Assembly (NCBI GenBank): GCA_963662155.1
Contig: OY759263.1
Location: 39,641,044 to 39,705,043 of the forward strand
Source: Lamellibrachia columna
Lineage: Eukaryota; Annelida; Polychaeta; Sabellida; Siboglinidae
Length of the DNA: 64,000 nucleotides
Reading direction: 5' to 3'
Under the pieces are notes generated by a model, which did not search any database, was not told the origin of the DNA, and saw only the letters and a list, made by a program, of their open reading frames with translations. The translations under genes were made by a program, and so were the position numbers. Below are positions 1 through 50,930 of the stretch, piece by piece (within the stretch, counting starts at the first letter, position 1; each line of letters begins with the position of its first letter).

Positions 1-149
1 TATTTCGGTCACAGTAAGCAGCCGCGCGCGTTCGAACTAGTAAAACATAAATATATAGGCCCTGTTCTTAACAAACTTGTAAATTGGTCACGACATCAAT
101 ATGTAGTCCGATGTTATGGAATGATCACGTTATGTTTCGTTTCTTGTAG

Positions 150-38689
<38,540 letters not shown>

Positions 38690-38889
38690 TCTGAAAAACC
38701 TGGATGACTTCAGAATGTTACGAAACTTAGCCCACTCGCTGTGCGTCATTTTATTTTAAATACTAGGGATGTGGAAGGCGAACGATGCCCCCTTACTATG
38801 AGGTTGGGAATCACAAATGAAGCGTGACAGTTAACTAACTAATTATCGACCGAGCAAAACACGATGATCATAATAATAATAATAATAAT

Positions 38890-38895
38890 AATAAA
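38890..38895 (+). terminator. Polyadenylation signal AATAAA of the EGF gene
   Basis: AATAAA about 200 bp after the TGA, at the end of an ATA microsatellite. It is the first canonical hexamer downstream of the stop. Confidence 0.6.
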
Positions 38896-38899
38896 GAAT

Positions 38900-39680
38900 T
38901 GTGTAATGAATTTAGGGGCGGCCCAATTAATTGTTAATCGAGAAGACGTGAACGTGTTATGAGTCATTTTGAATAGGGAATTGTAAATGGCTTTTTCGCT
39001 CTAAACGTTGCAACGACTATATTGTTATCCTTGTCCTGTTTGAGGTCGATTTGAACTTTGTGTCGCACATTAAAAGTTCTTTGATATCGCTTGTGCGGTG
39101 ATTAACGCGTCTTTTTACACAAATGATGTGAACAGCTCTGAAGGTAGTGGCAATGGTAGTGGCAATGGTAGTGGCAATGGTAGTGGTACTGCTGATGGCG
39201 TTAGCATCAGTACTTATTTTTCACTGCGAGAAACGACGTCATCAGTAATTTGAGGGTAAATATAATACAATTATGTTTAGGGTTTAATTACATAAAACCT
39301 TATCAAGAACAATTAAAATGGCCTAATTGCAACTCCGTTAGATCAAATAAAGTACAAGCCTTTCACACAACGTATGTTCCTACGTCGCCAACTAAGAAGG
39401 CCATTTATATCCGACCAACTGTGCATACTTGACACCACGATGTCGCCGTCGTCATGGCTTGAGCAACACTCACGCACCCCTCTCCTCCCCTACTGGTCAA
39501 CGCCATCAAGTGGCCCAGGATGTGTATTAATGTGTATGCGCAACACTAATGAAGATGATGTTTTAATTGTGTCCTTCTGTATCTTTGGTTGATAATTTTA
39601 ACTACCGGATAGTAACTGGTAGCCTAGCTTTGTACAACAAATACACTGAAATTATTACTCTGCAGTGAACCCAAAGATAT
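38900..39680. other. Intergenic region
   Basis: Contains a 12-bp repeat (GGTAGTGGCAAT, about 3.5 copies) at 39143-39187. No gene recognised. Confidence 0.6.
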
Positions 39681-39862
39681 TCATGTGTGATAACTGAGAC
39701 GGGAGGAAAGACCATGGGAGCGAAGGCGACAGGACCGCAAGATAGCAAGGAGACGGGAGGGAAAGGTGACATGTTGATAGTGACACAACTGCAGGACAGA
39801 ATGCCACGGAAGGGATCCGACGCAATAACTACTGTGAGGTAGTGATAGGGAGGATGGAGAGA

Positions 39863-40396
39863 GCGACGGTGTTTGTAGGGGACTCGATAGTTAGGAAGAC
39901 TGACAGAGCGCTAACCAAGGGGACATCGTGGTGGTTTGCTTTCCAGGGGCAAAAATAGAAGCTATCACGGAGAGGGTGGAACAAATCATGGGTCCGTTCA
40001 AGGGAGGATTTTTTTAGTACACGTAGGGACTAATAACGCGGAGAGAGAAAGGGAACAACTGCAATAATTAGGAAATACAGGCAGTTGTTCAGAACACTTA
40101 AGCAGGCACGGGTTGAGCAGGTAATTATGTCAAGGATTTTATCAATAATTTGAAGCAGTGGTCAGGGATATCGAAATTGTCGGAGGATGTTAATTAACCC
40201 GCTACTTCAGCAGCTATGTAGGGAAGAGGGAGTTGGACTTGTGGATTTCTGGGGATGTTTTTTGACTGATATGTACATGAGAGATGGGCTTCATCTAGGT
40301 GGAAAGGGTCCAGCAGTGTTTGCGGATGAACTCTCAGCAGCAGTCGACAGTGGCATGGGAAGCATACACATATTTTTGGTAGCAAACATTATTTAA
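39863..40396 (+). pseudogene. CR1-type ORF1 esterase remnant
   Basis: Separate entry for the esterase part. GDS, GTNN and DGLH blocks I, III and V of SGNH hydrolases are all visible but in different frames. The last 69 codons (40187-40396) are open. Confidence 0.7.
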
Positions 40397-40504
40397 ACTA
40401 AAGGCGCGGGGGGGGTACTTAGAAATGCCTCACACAGGACAAGATGCAAATAGTACACACAATCCAGTAACAAAATATCTTAAAAACATTTCTGAAGCTG
40501 GTTA

Positions 40505-40685
<181 letters not shown>

Positions 40686-43364
40686 AAATGCAAGGAGTAT
40701 AGTAAATAAGAAAAACGATTTAAAAATTATGGTAGAATATTATTGACCCTCACATAATTGGCATAACCGAATCATGGACCAACAAAGACATATCAGATGC
40801 TGAATTAGGATTGACAGGATATATAATGTTTAGGAGAGATCGAATAAGAAGAAGGGGAGGGGGAGTTATTTTATATATTAAAGAATCTATTCAAGCTTAC
40901 GAAATAAAATTAGAAATGGGAACAGATTGCGATGAAGCTGTTTGGTGCGACATTACAGAACATTTAACATTAACTATTGGATTAGTTTACCGAATTTCAA
41001 ACATAAATAAAGATGATAACACAAACATACAAAACGCTATAAAGGAAGTGTGTAAAGGGGAATGTATCATAATGGGCTAACCACATAAAATGGAAATATC
41101 TAAATAGTACAATGGGTGAGGACCAACAGTTTTTATTTTAAAATCAGGATAGCTTCCTTGCTCAACATGTGCTAGAACCAACTAGGGGAGAGAATGTATT
41201 AGATATAGTTTTGTCTTCACAAAATTAATTAGTGGACAATGTCAAAATACATGAACCATTTGGTAACAACGATCATAATCAAATACATTTTGACATCAAA
41301 CTAACATCAGAAAGTAAAAATAAAAAAACGTACAAGAGAAACTTACACAAAGGTAAATATAACGATATGAAAAAATACTTCGCAAAGCTAGATTGGAATA
41401 ACACGCTGAGGAATAAGACCACATAGGGTGTTGGAACCTTCTGAGTTATGAAATTGAGAGTGTAATTCATCAATTTGTACCCTTCAAAAAAACAAAGGAA
41501 ACGGTCTACAAAAAACACTTGTCAAAAGAAGCTATTAGAAAAAGTGTACAAGAAAACTATGTGAAGGGTCTATTCAAAATTACAAAGAGGCATTGAATGC
41601 AGTTACGACTGAAATTAGACAATCTAAAAAGAAGCTATGAGCAAAAATTAACATGTAACATAACAAAATGACAACAAGAGTTTGTCTGGAGTAAACAAAA
41701 CGTACGAGACCAGGTCGGACCCCAAAGAGACAGTGCTGGAAATATAATATCACTAGGTTTTTTAATGGCGGAAGACCTAAATGGATACTTCAGTTCAGTG
41801 TTTACCAGAGAGGATATTAGTTCATTACCAGTTCCAGATGCAAAATTTCAGGAAGCTAAATCGGACTATTTAAGGCAGTTAATTGTAACTCCAGAAATAG
41901 TAGCTAAGAAAATATAAGCAATGAAAGATAATAAATCACCTGGAGTGGATGAAATTCCTCCAAAACTACTCATGGAAACAGTAGAACAAATTAGTATACA
42001 GCTTGCAAGAGTGTTCAACTTGTCACTAAGCGATGGAGTGATTCCTTTTGACTAGAAAGAAACAAACATCAGACGATTATTTAAAAACTGTTCGAGAAAA
42101 AAGTCAGAGAATTACAGACCAGTGAGTTTAACATCAGTGATTTGTAAATTATTAGAAAGGTTAACTTCCTTGTTAGGCATAAATTATTAAATCGATATTA
42201 ATATGGATTCCTAAAAGCGAGGTCATGCTTAACAAATATGTTATGTTTTTTGGAAGAAATCACTAAGTGGATATATTGTCAGTAGATGTTATCTTATGAT
42301 ATCGGGGACAGCGTAAACGACTGGATAGAACAATGTCTGATTGACAGAAGACAGCGTGTTGTAGTAGGAGGTTTCAAACTGGAAATTATTTTTTGAGTGG
42401 CGTACCATAATGATTAGTATTAAAACCTTTATATATATATATATATACGACACAAAAGTTTTCAGAAAGGTTAACAATGAAATGGAGAAATATAACATAC
42501 AAGAATAAAACTAATTACACCTCTGTATAAAACAATAATTAGGCATCATTCAAAATACTGTATGCAAGCGCAAAGACCATATCGTAAGAAGGATATAGAT
42601 ACGCTTGAACGAATATAGAGGAGAGCAACTAAAATGATTCCAGAACTGACCTTAGTTTTGAAGAACGCCTAAAAAAATAGACAAGGAGATTGAGAGGAGA
42701 TTAAATTGAAGTTTTTTAAGATAAGATATTAAATGGGTAAGTTGTAATTGATAGAAATATTTTTTTCTTACTCAAGAGATATAGTAGAACTAGAGGAAAT
42801 TAAGTAAAATTAGTAAAGGATATCAGGAAGTACTCGTTCTCACAGAGCACAATAAATGAATGGAACTAATTATCTACAGATTGTGTAACTGCTAGCTGCG
42901 TGGATATATTTAAAAACAAAAGTTGACACATCACAGGAGGGCGGGTTATATATAAATAAAAAATATTTGAATCTCGATAAGCCAATGGTTTCCGTGTCCA
43001 CTTGCCATATGGACTTTTGTTAAGGATCGTATAAATAACCAGTGTAGTGACGTCTATGAAAATGTTTGTGTACGAGCCTCTTAAAAAGCCAACTCTTTGT
43101 AACATGGATCACCGCCGTGTCAGTTAAACACATCACATTTCGCAGAACTGAACATCTCAATGAAACTCTTTTTCATCATATTACCTCTATTCAACGGCGA
43201 CTGCATTCATGAATACACCATTGTTGGATTTTCTTAATACCCCATAGCCCTTGTCCCGATAGCCCTGTCAAAAACAAAAGAGAAGAAGAAGAGAAGAAGA
43301 AGAACTAAGCCTCTTAATTCAGTTCATGAATAAGGCAACCGATGGTTGTTTAAACGTTGAAAAT

Positions 43365-43555
43365 GAGTCAAAGCGAAACAAAAGTCATTGTTTTGGGGCA
43401 ATACACCTAAACGAGTTGACAAAAACTAACCATATCCAACCACAATCAAGACTATCACGCTCGTAGTTTTCTCAGGATGTGTTCTAAAAGTGTGAGATTC
43501 TGGCAAGATATCAATTATACTGGGGCTGACATGTTTACTGGGCGACCAGCTCCTT
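43365..43555 (+). mobile_element. Interspersed repeat copy (Penelope-associated family)
   Basis: It begins AAAGCGAAACAAAAGTCAT and contains TGTGTTCTAAAAGTG, both shared with 52566-52885. The 3' part is replaced by the RTE-like fragment. Confidence 0.6.
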
Positions 43556-43569
43556 ATATGTCTTCTTCT

Positions 43570-44466
43570 TCACTTTCCCATAACCCGTAAGGATCGTTGG
43601 GACACCATTGATGACTTTCTAACCAGCTCTCTCCACGTTTCCTTGTTCTCGACAGCCCTCTGGGAGTCAGCGAACTCCATTCCTGTCCACTCTTTGATGT
43701 TGTCTACCTCTTCGTCTCCCCCTCTTATGGTACCTTGCAAGATAGTCTTTGCCAGGCCAGATGATCGTGATACATGACCGTACCACTTCAGTTTACGCTT
43801 CTTGACTGTTGTAAGAAGGTCGTCATTTGGTCCGATGGCTTGTTTGATCTTGTTGCGGACAGCTTCGTTAGTAGCATGGTCTTTGTATGATATGTGCAAG
43901 ATCTTCCGAGAGCATATCATTTCCATGGCTTGTATCCTCTTCTGTAGATCTGCTGAGAGGGTCCATGTTTCACAAGCGTACAGAAAGATGGACATGACAA
44001 GGGAGCGCATCAGCTTTATTTTCGAACTGACAGTGGTGTTTCTGTCGTTCCATAAAGGTTTCAACCTTGTTAGTGCTGCTGTTGTCTGTGCAATCCTGGC
44101 AAGTATCTCCGGTTTGGAACTCTCATCTGTGATAATTGATCCCAAGTACCTGAAGCTTGATACTGTCTCAAGTCTCTGTCCATTAACTTTGACCTCTGTG
44201 CTGATGCCTTGTGTGTTGTTCGTCATCAGTTTAGTCTTTTCGGCACTGATCTCCATGCCGTATGATGTAGATGTTTTCTCGAGGCGCTCCACCATATTGG
44301 CTAGTTCTTGTTCATCTCCTGCTAAGCCGTCGATGTCGTCAGCAAAGCGAAGGTTAGTGATTGTCCTGCCTCCAATGTTGACAGTGGCTTGATGGTTTCC
44401 TAAATCATCAGTCATGACCCTTTCCAGAAAAATGTTGAAGAGCGTTGGTGCGTAGGCCCAAAACAA
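43570..44466 (-). mobile_element. RTE-like LINE fragment, RT C-terminal half still open
   Basis: An uninterrupted 298-codon frame. It starts just before TLFNIFLERVM, then has NLRFADDIDGLAGDE (RT catalytic FADD), EISAEKTKLM, FRYLGSIITDE, LMRSLVMSIFLYACETW and a C-terminal WYGHVSRS segment. This order is typical of RTE-clade proteins. The 5' part (EN and first RT motifs) is absent. Lack of stops suggests a younger insertion than the CR1-like copies. It is downstream of, and antisense to, the EGF gene. Confidence 0.85.
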
Positions 44467-45050
44467 TGACTCGCTTTAACTGATTTTTATGTGAAAAAGA
44501 ACATTAGTATTCATACATACATACATAGAAATATGGCGTCATTTTAATGTAATTTTACTTCTTTAAATAATTGTGCTCACTCGGCACAAACAACGTAATG
44601 ATATACTGTCAGCAACCAGCTTGTTTTATGCGAGTCCATGAGTTGCATTGAATACCTAAGCAACGCTGCAGTGTCTTAGGCCAAGCAAAATCATAGACCT
44701 GTCCGCTTTAAAGCGGATGTGACGTCAAACCTAGTTGAAGACGAGCATGACAAGCATGCGCAGTAGTTACGGCTGCGCGTCTGTGACGTAACTGACAACC
44801 GTCAGTTCGAATTCGTCGGTCGGGGCAGGAGCAGGTCTGGTACGGCAAGTTAGGATCGCGGGGCAACCGGGCGCCCTCGACATGTGGGTTGATTGTGCCT
44901 TGACAATTAACGCACACGTGGAGAGCGCCCCAAGCAGTGTGATGTTTGGTGGTGAGGCGACGCTGGAAAACTAGTGAAAAAGACGCCGGATTTGGCCATA
45001 ACTTAACCTGACATCATCACCCATCGCATCTAGAAATAGTAGGCGTAACC
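44467..45050. promoter_or_regulatory. Presumed 5' region of the four-exon gene
   Basis: 44700-45050 is richer in G+C and CpG than its surroundings and directly precedes an ATG in good context (TAACCATGG). No TATA box was identified at a fixed distance. The start site is not visible. Confidence 0.4.
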
Positions 45051-45143
45051 ATGGCTTTCAGGTCACTGCGAGCTGCCCAGAATTCTATGCGGCAGCTTCT
45101 GTCACATCGACCAACGTCAACCACAGAAGGCGTGTCGACTCCC
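45051..45143 (+). CDS. Four-exon gene, exon 1
   Basis: ATG in strong context (ACCATGG); 31 codons; donor GTACGT; phase 0 end. Confidence 0.5.
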
Positions 45144-47604
45144 GTACGTACCGCGCTCGACATACAACCGTGGGCGTGCCTATAGAATGGCAACACGTTT
45201 ATGTACAACCAAATAGCCGCAGGCTTTATTAATAATAATAATAATAATAACAACAATAACATAAAACAACTTCTTTAACGCCAAAATCGTCAAAATAGTT
45301 GCATGCCAGTTTGCTCCCCCCCCCCCGCTATGCTGCCAGTCCTGCTTGTACCCTACAACGCACATATGTTCTATGTCCTCCATGCTGCCACTCCAACTTG
45401 TACCCTACAACGCACATATGTTCTATATCCTCCATGCTGCCACTCCAACTTGTACCCTACAACGTACATATGTTCTATGTCCTCCATGCTGCCACTCCAA
45501 CTTGTACCCACAACACACATAAGTTCTACGTCCTCCATGCTGCCACGTCAACTTGAATCCTACAACGCACATATGTTCTATGTCCTCCATGCTGCCACGT
45601 CAACTTGAATCCTACAACGCACATATGTTCTATGTCCTCCATGCTGCCACTCCAACTTGTACCATATAACGTACACATTATGTTCTACGTCCTCCATGCT
45701 GCCACTCCAACTTGTACCCTACAACGCACATATGTTCTACGTCCTCCATGCTGCCACTTCAACTTGTACCCTACGACGCACATCTGTTCTACGTCCTCCA
45801 TGCTGCCACTTCAACTTGTACCCTACAACGCACATCTGTTCTACGTCCTCCATGCTGCCACTTCAACTTGTACCCTACAACGCACATCTGTTCTACGTCC
45901 TCCATGCTGCCACTTCAACTTGTACCCTACAACGCACATCTGTTCTACGTCATCCACGTAGACACACTATTCCCCGAAGTACACAACAATGTCAACGTGT
46001 TTAATTATATTTTCATCGACAGCTATCTTGATGACTTAGGCGATATGACTCGGTGGAATTTTTCATATTTTTTTAAAATCACCAGTATGTGATTAGTGAA
46101 TAATGAATGTGAGATGACTGAAGGCTATGTGATGGTTCGTCTGTGTGCAGGCTTGCCGCAGCGCGTGGACCTTTTACGAAGGAGGACGACCGGAAGACGA
46201 AAAGCGAGAGCTGACGGAGAAGGAGAAGAAATGGAAAAAGTAACATTATTCCACATAGCACAACCATCATCAAAAACTTATCTTATCTTGTAGCCTGTGC
46301 ATTTGTTATAATGTGCGGTCTTGATTCCGTCACCGATAAAGCAGTAGTAGTGACATATAACACATGTACACTGAGCTTTCTTACTGAACCTGGATTGAAT
46401 ACACCGAAACGATACAGCAAATTGTCAAGTGTGTGTCATTTCACGCGTGACATCGTGAAGCAGTTCATGCGCCCTGACGTTCACTATTGCCAAGCAAGTG
46501 GCATTTTTTTTCCAAAAGGTTAACAACACTTTTCTTCGAGCCATATAACAACTCGTCTCATATTGATGGCAATGCAAACGCACCACAGAAGAAATAACAC
46601 CGCATTCACCGGGGGGGAGGGGCTTTTTGTAATAGCGCACCTTGTTCGTAATGGCAGTCGACGTTAAAGGTACACGGTTAACTGCCCGTCATTTTACGGG
46701 ACATTGCAAAACTACATTTATTAATAAATATAACGTCTCTGTATGTTAAAAATAGTATCCAGCGTGTAACTATCGTGATCTTAATATTTTAGAGACGAAA
46801 TTAAGCGATTTGACAATGAATTAAAATATGCTAGTCTTACTACATCTTTACAGGCTGCTCGACTGCAATTAAAATTATAACAAAATATTGTTGACAGTGA
46901 AATATAACGTTTTTCACCGGATGATTAATTTGTCTGTCAAAGTCATGTTTTACATAATATCTGAAGGTAAATATAATATGGCGATACACAAATGAAATAT
47001 GAAATATAACATTGATCATTTAGGTGTACTTAGGGAGAGAAGCTTTAAGAGAATGTGCCTATCAGTTAACTAATGACGATCGTTGTCCATTCCGTTTAAT
47101 GTGTCATGGGATTTTAGGGTTGAGGAACATCATAGCAAGCTTGAAGACATTTACGACCCGACCCTGCGCTATTACGAGCCGCCGGTCGGAGCCACCACGA
47201 TGCCCGCCCCAATTGTGTAAGTTCACTGCTCCAAGCTTTACAACTACATTCTAAGATCAAAACCTGTGACAAAGAATGCACCTAAACACAACTTTTACGG
47301 CTTCTGTTAATTTTTTTCTAAAAACTGGTTTTACGTTTGTAATATTATTCGGACTCATATGCGGCAGCGGTCCGGCCGCTGTAGCGCTAATCCGATGTAT
47401 AGCTAATCCTCAATGAAGCAGATTGATCAACACGTATGCTGAATATGTCTAGAACACACGAACACACGAACGCAAGAACGCACGAACCCACGAACACGAA
47501 TACACGCTATGAATTCGTTATTTTACTGTTCAGTGTTAATATTTGACTTCAGATTTAGTCAAGGTTATGAATGGCAGAATGTGCCACGCAAGAAAGACGC
47601 TTGA
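45051..47604 (+). CDS. Four-exon gene for a small putative mitochondrial protein (about 110 aa)
   Basis: Exons at 45051-45143, 46151-46239, 47118-47216 and 47553-47604 join with compatible phases (0, 2, 2) and GT-AG borders to one open frame ending in TGA. The N-terminus MAFRSLRAAQNSMRQLLSHR is rich in Arg and Ser and lacks acids, as expected of a mitochondrial presequence. The middle is charged (YEGGRPEDEKRELTEKEKK). Later parts have EDIYDPTLRYYEPPVGA and a basic end, YEWQNVPRKKDA. No membrane segment is seen. AATAAA lies about 220 bp downstream. I do not recognise the family; a small respiratory-complex, ribosomal or import-related subunit is possible but unproven. The 45320-45960 minisatellite lies in its first intron. 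Confidence 0.5.
45320..45960 (+). repeat. 52-bp minisatellite (about 12 copies)
   Basis: The unit contains CTCCATGCTGCCAC and TTGTACCCTACAACGCAC. It follows a poly-C run. Open frames through it change every unit (52 is not a multiple of 3). Confidence 0.95.
46151..46239 (+). CDS. Four-exon gene, exon 2
   Basis: Acceptor TGTGCAG, donor GTAACA; 89 nt, phase 0 to 2. It encodes WTFYEGGRPEDEKRE and a Lys/Glu-rich tail. Confidence 0.5.
46240..47117. other. Intron 2 of the four-exon gene
   Basis: Sequence without recognised features. Confidence 0.4.
47118..47216 (+). CDS. Four-exon gene, exon 3
   Basis: Acceptor TTTTAG, donor GTAAGT; 99 nt, phase 2-2. It encodes VEEHHSKLEDIYDPTLRYYE and a Pro-rich end. 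It has higher GC than the flanks. Confidence 0.55.
47553..47604 (+). CDS. Four-exon gene, exon 4 (stop)
   Basis: Acceptor ACTTCAG; 52 nt; ends GYEWQNVPRKKDA-stop. Confidence 0.5.
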
Positions 47605-47820
47605 TCCATGTTCTCGCGGACGCCAGTGGATGCTGTCGTTGGTTGAACACGCTGCAGCGACAATGTCATTCAGTCCAAGGTGACACAAGAACGTGAGGGT
47701 CATTTCTGTGCACCCCGAAAGTTTACTTACCGTCTTGATCCAGTCAGCGCAGTGATCCTACGTGCATGCATTGATCCTACATGCATGCATTGATCCTACA
47801 TGCATGCAAGGCAACCCGGC

Positions 47821-47826
47821 AATAAA
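47821..47826 (+). terminator. Polyadenylation signal AATAAA of the four-exon gene
   Basis: Canonical hexamer about 217 bp past the stop. Confidence 0.5.
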
Positions 47827-48259
47827 ACAGCAGACAATTAACATTGGTGTGGTCTGTTTTCTTGCTTGACGCCTTTGGTAGTTGTTCTTCATCGTCCCTT
47901 TCTAAAGGTGTCAGCTCGACTAGTTGTTTATTGCTTGCGTCATTTTAATTTCTCTCCACTTGTCACCCTCCTCCGCCTTTCTCACACCCCTCTTGACGCG
48001 GTCCTCCCATCTAATCTGTGGTCTGACCTTTTCCCGCGGTCCCAATATTTCACCGCCTCTGCTTTGATCATCATTCTTTTTACGATTCTTCCCAGCATCC
48101 CAATCTCTTCCCTCACGTCTTCTCCTTTTGTGCATATTCTCTGCTCCTGTAATTTTGGCAGTCCGGGCAACTATATCTCAGTACCCTCAGTTCGCTGAGC
48201 TGCACCCAACAGTGTTGCCTATAAATAAAGCTTGGGGTGCAGCGGACTTTCCACATGTT

Positions 48260-48808
<549 letters not shown>

Positions 48809-48949
48809 AATTAAACTAATATAGGTAACAAGTGTAGGAAACAAATCAACATCGTACCACCACGGTCAGCAATCGTTTCACTTTATTTAGGCATTCAACT
48901 TATTACAAAGTCATAAACTGGCTTTAAGATGTACACATGCACAGCTGCG

Positions 48950-49595
48950 GTGTCCTCGGAACAGGAAGACACAGCTACGGTGTCCTCGGAACAGGAAGAC
49001 ATAGCTACGGTGTCCGCGGGACAGGAAGACACAGCTACGGTGTCCTCGGGACAGGAAGACACAGCTACGGTGTCCGCGGGACAGGAAGACACAGCTACGG
49101 TGTCCGCGGGACAGGAAGACACAGTTACGGTGTCCTCGGAACAGGAAGACATAGCTACGGTGTCCGCGGGACAGGAAGACACAGCTACGGTGTCCTCGGG
49201 ACAGGAAGACACAGCTACGGTGTCCGCGGGACAGGAAGACACAGCTACGGTGTCCGCGGGACAGGAAGACACAGCTACGGTGTCCTCGGGACAGGAAGAC
49301 ACATCTACGGTGTCCGCGGGACAGGAAGACACAGCTACGGTGTCCGCGGGACAGGAAGACACAGCTACGGTGTCCTCGGGACAGGAAGACACAGCTACGG
49401 TGTCCGCGGGACAGGAAGACACAGCTACGGTGTCCGCGGGACAGGAAGACACAGCTACGGTGTCCGCGGGACAGGAAGACACAGCTACGGTGTCCGCGGG
49501 ACAGGAAGACACAGCTACGGTGTCCTCGGGACAGGAAGACACAGCTACGGTGTCCTCGGGACAGGAAGACACAGCTACGGTGTCCGCGGGACATG
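48950..49595 (+). repeat. 30-bp minisatellite (about 21 copies)
   Basis: The unit contains ACAGGAAGACACAGCTACGG. The two main variants are TCCGCGGGA and TCCTCGGGA. A 30-bp unit without stops leaves several frames open on both strands (for example period QEDTATVSAG). No splice or start context is convincing. Confidence 0.95.
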
Positions 49596-49725
49596 ATATG
49601 AGTTATGCCGTCACTTATGGATGGCATTATATGAGTTATGCCGTCACTTATGGATGACATGATATGAGTTATGCCGTCACTTATGGATGGCATGATATGA
49701 GTTATGCCGTCACTGATGGATGGCA
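49592..49725 (+). repeat. 33-bp tandem repeat, 4 copies
   Basis: The unit contains ATGAGTTATGCCGTCACTTA. It directly follows the 30-bp array. Confidence 0.92.
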
Positions 49726-49785
49726 ACATTTTACTAGAAAGAATTCAACAGGTAAAATCGGAAATGAATATTCGCATTCTGATCA

Positions 49786-50506
49786 CCCCACTGGGGAAGC
49801 ACCGCAGGAGACCTGTCAACACCCCACTGGGGAAGCACCGCTGGAGACCTGTCAACACCCCACTGGGGGAGCATCGCAGGAGACCTGTCAACACCCCACT
49901 GGGGGAGCATCGCAGGAGACCTGTCAACACCCCACTGGGGGAGCATCGCAGGAGATCTGTCAACACCCCACTGGGGGAGCATCGCAGGAGACCTGTCAAC
50001 ACCCCACTGGGGGAGCATCGCAGGAGACCTGTCAACACCCCACTGGGGGAACATCGCAGGAGACCTGTCAACACCCCACTGGGGGAGCATCGCAGGAGAC
50101 CTGTCAACACCCCACTGGGGGAGCATCGCAGGAGACCTGTCAACACCCCACTGGGGAAGCACCGCAGGAGACCTGTCAACACCCCACTGGGGGAGCACCG
50201 CAGGAGACCTGTCAACACCCCACTGGGGGAGCATCGCAGGAGACCTGTCAACACCCCACTGGGGGAGCATCGCAGGAGACCTGTCAACACCCCACTGGGG
50301 GAGCATCGCAGGAGACCTGTCAACACCCCACTGGGGGAACATCGCAGGAGACCTGTCAACACCCCACTGGGGGAGCATCGCAGGAGACCTGTCAACACCC
50401 CACTGGGGGAACATCGCAGGAGACCTGTCAACACCCCACTGGGGGAACATCGCAGGAGACCTGTCAACACCCCACTGGGGGAACATCGCAGGAGACCTGT
50501 CAACAC
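49786..50506 (+). repeat. 36-bp minisatellite (20 copies)
   Basis: The unit contains CACCCCACTGGGGGAGC and GGAGACCTGTCAA. It is a multiple of 3 without stops, so four frames of more than 250 codons are open. CCCCAC/GTGGGG-like parts make short hairpins. Confidence 0.95.
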
Positions 50507-50930
50507 ACAAATGTTTCCTAGTTTACATAAACCACTTAAAAACACATGTTCTATTATATAAGTGTGTAGACGATAGTACGTTATTCGAAGTGTGTATTAA
50601 ACTGTGTTACAAAAGTGGCGTATCTAGAAGCTCGCAAAGGGGGGTGGCGGCCAAGTGGGGCTAAGTGGGGCCAATGGGAGGGGCATGGGTCACCCATTAG
50701 CTTACCCTGCTACCATATATCGTAGCAACAGAAAATTACGAGAAAAAAATTAAAACGTCTAAGCCAAATGTGGGCTATGGCCAAAGCTCCCCAAAAATGC
50801 GCCACTGAAAAACATTTTTCTGTCATAACAAAATCGGTTGACATCGCCGCTATTTGGACAATGCAGAGATATAATATGAAAATTAATTCACTAAAATCGA
50901 AACGGATTATCATCAGTTATGCACAAGATG
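50507..50930. other. No feature recognised
   Basis: Short unique stretch between satellites and a LINE relic; no gene seen. Confidence 0.5.

Noticed and set aside
43802..44392. 196-codon plus-strand frame
   Set aside because: It is the antisense shadow of the RTE-like RT frame.
46311..46523. 70-codon frame in the intron of the small gene
   Set aside because: No domain, and it does not fit the exon phases.
48929..50561. Several frames of more than 200 codons on both strands
   Set aside because: Products of 30-bp and 36-bp units lacking stops in most frames.
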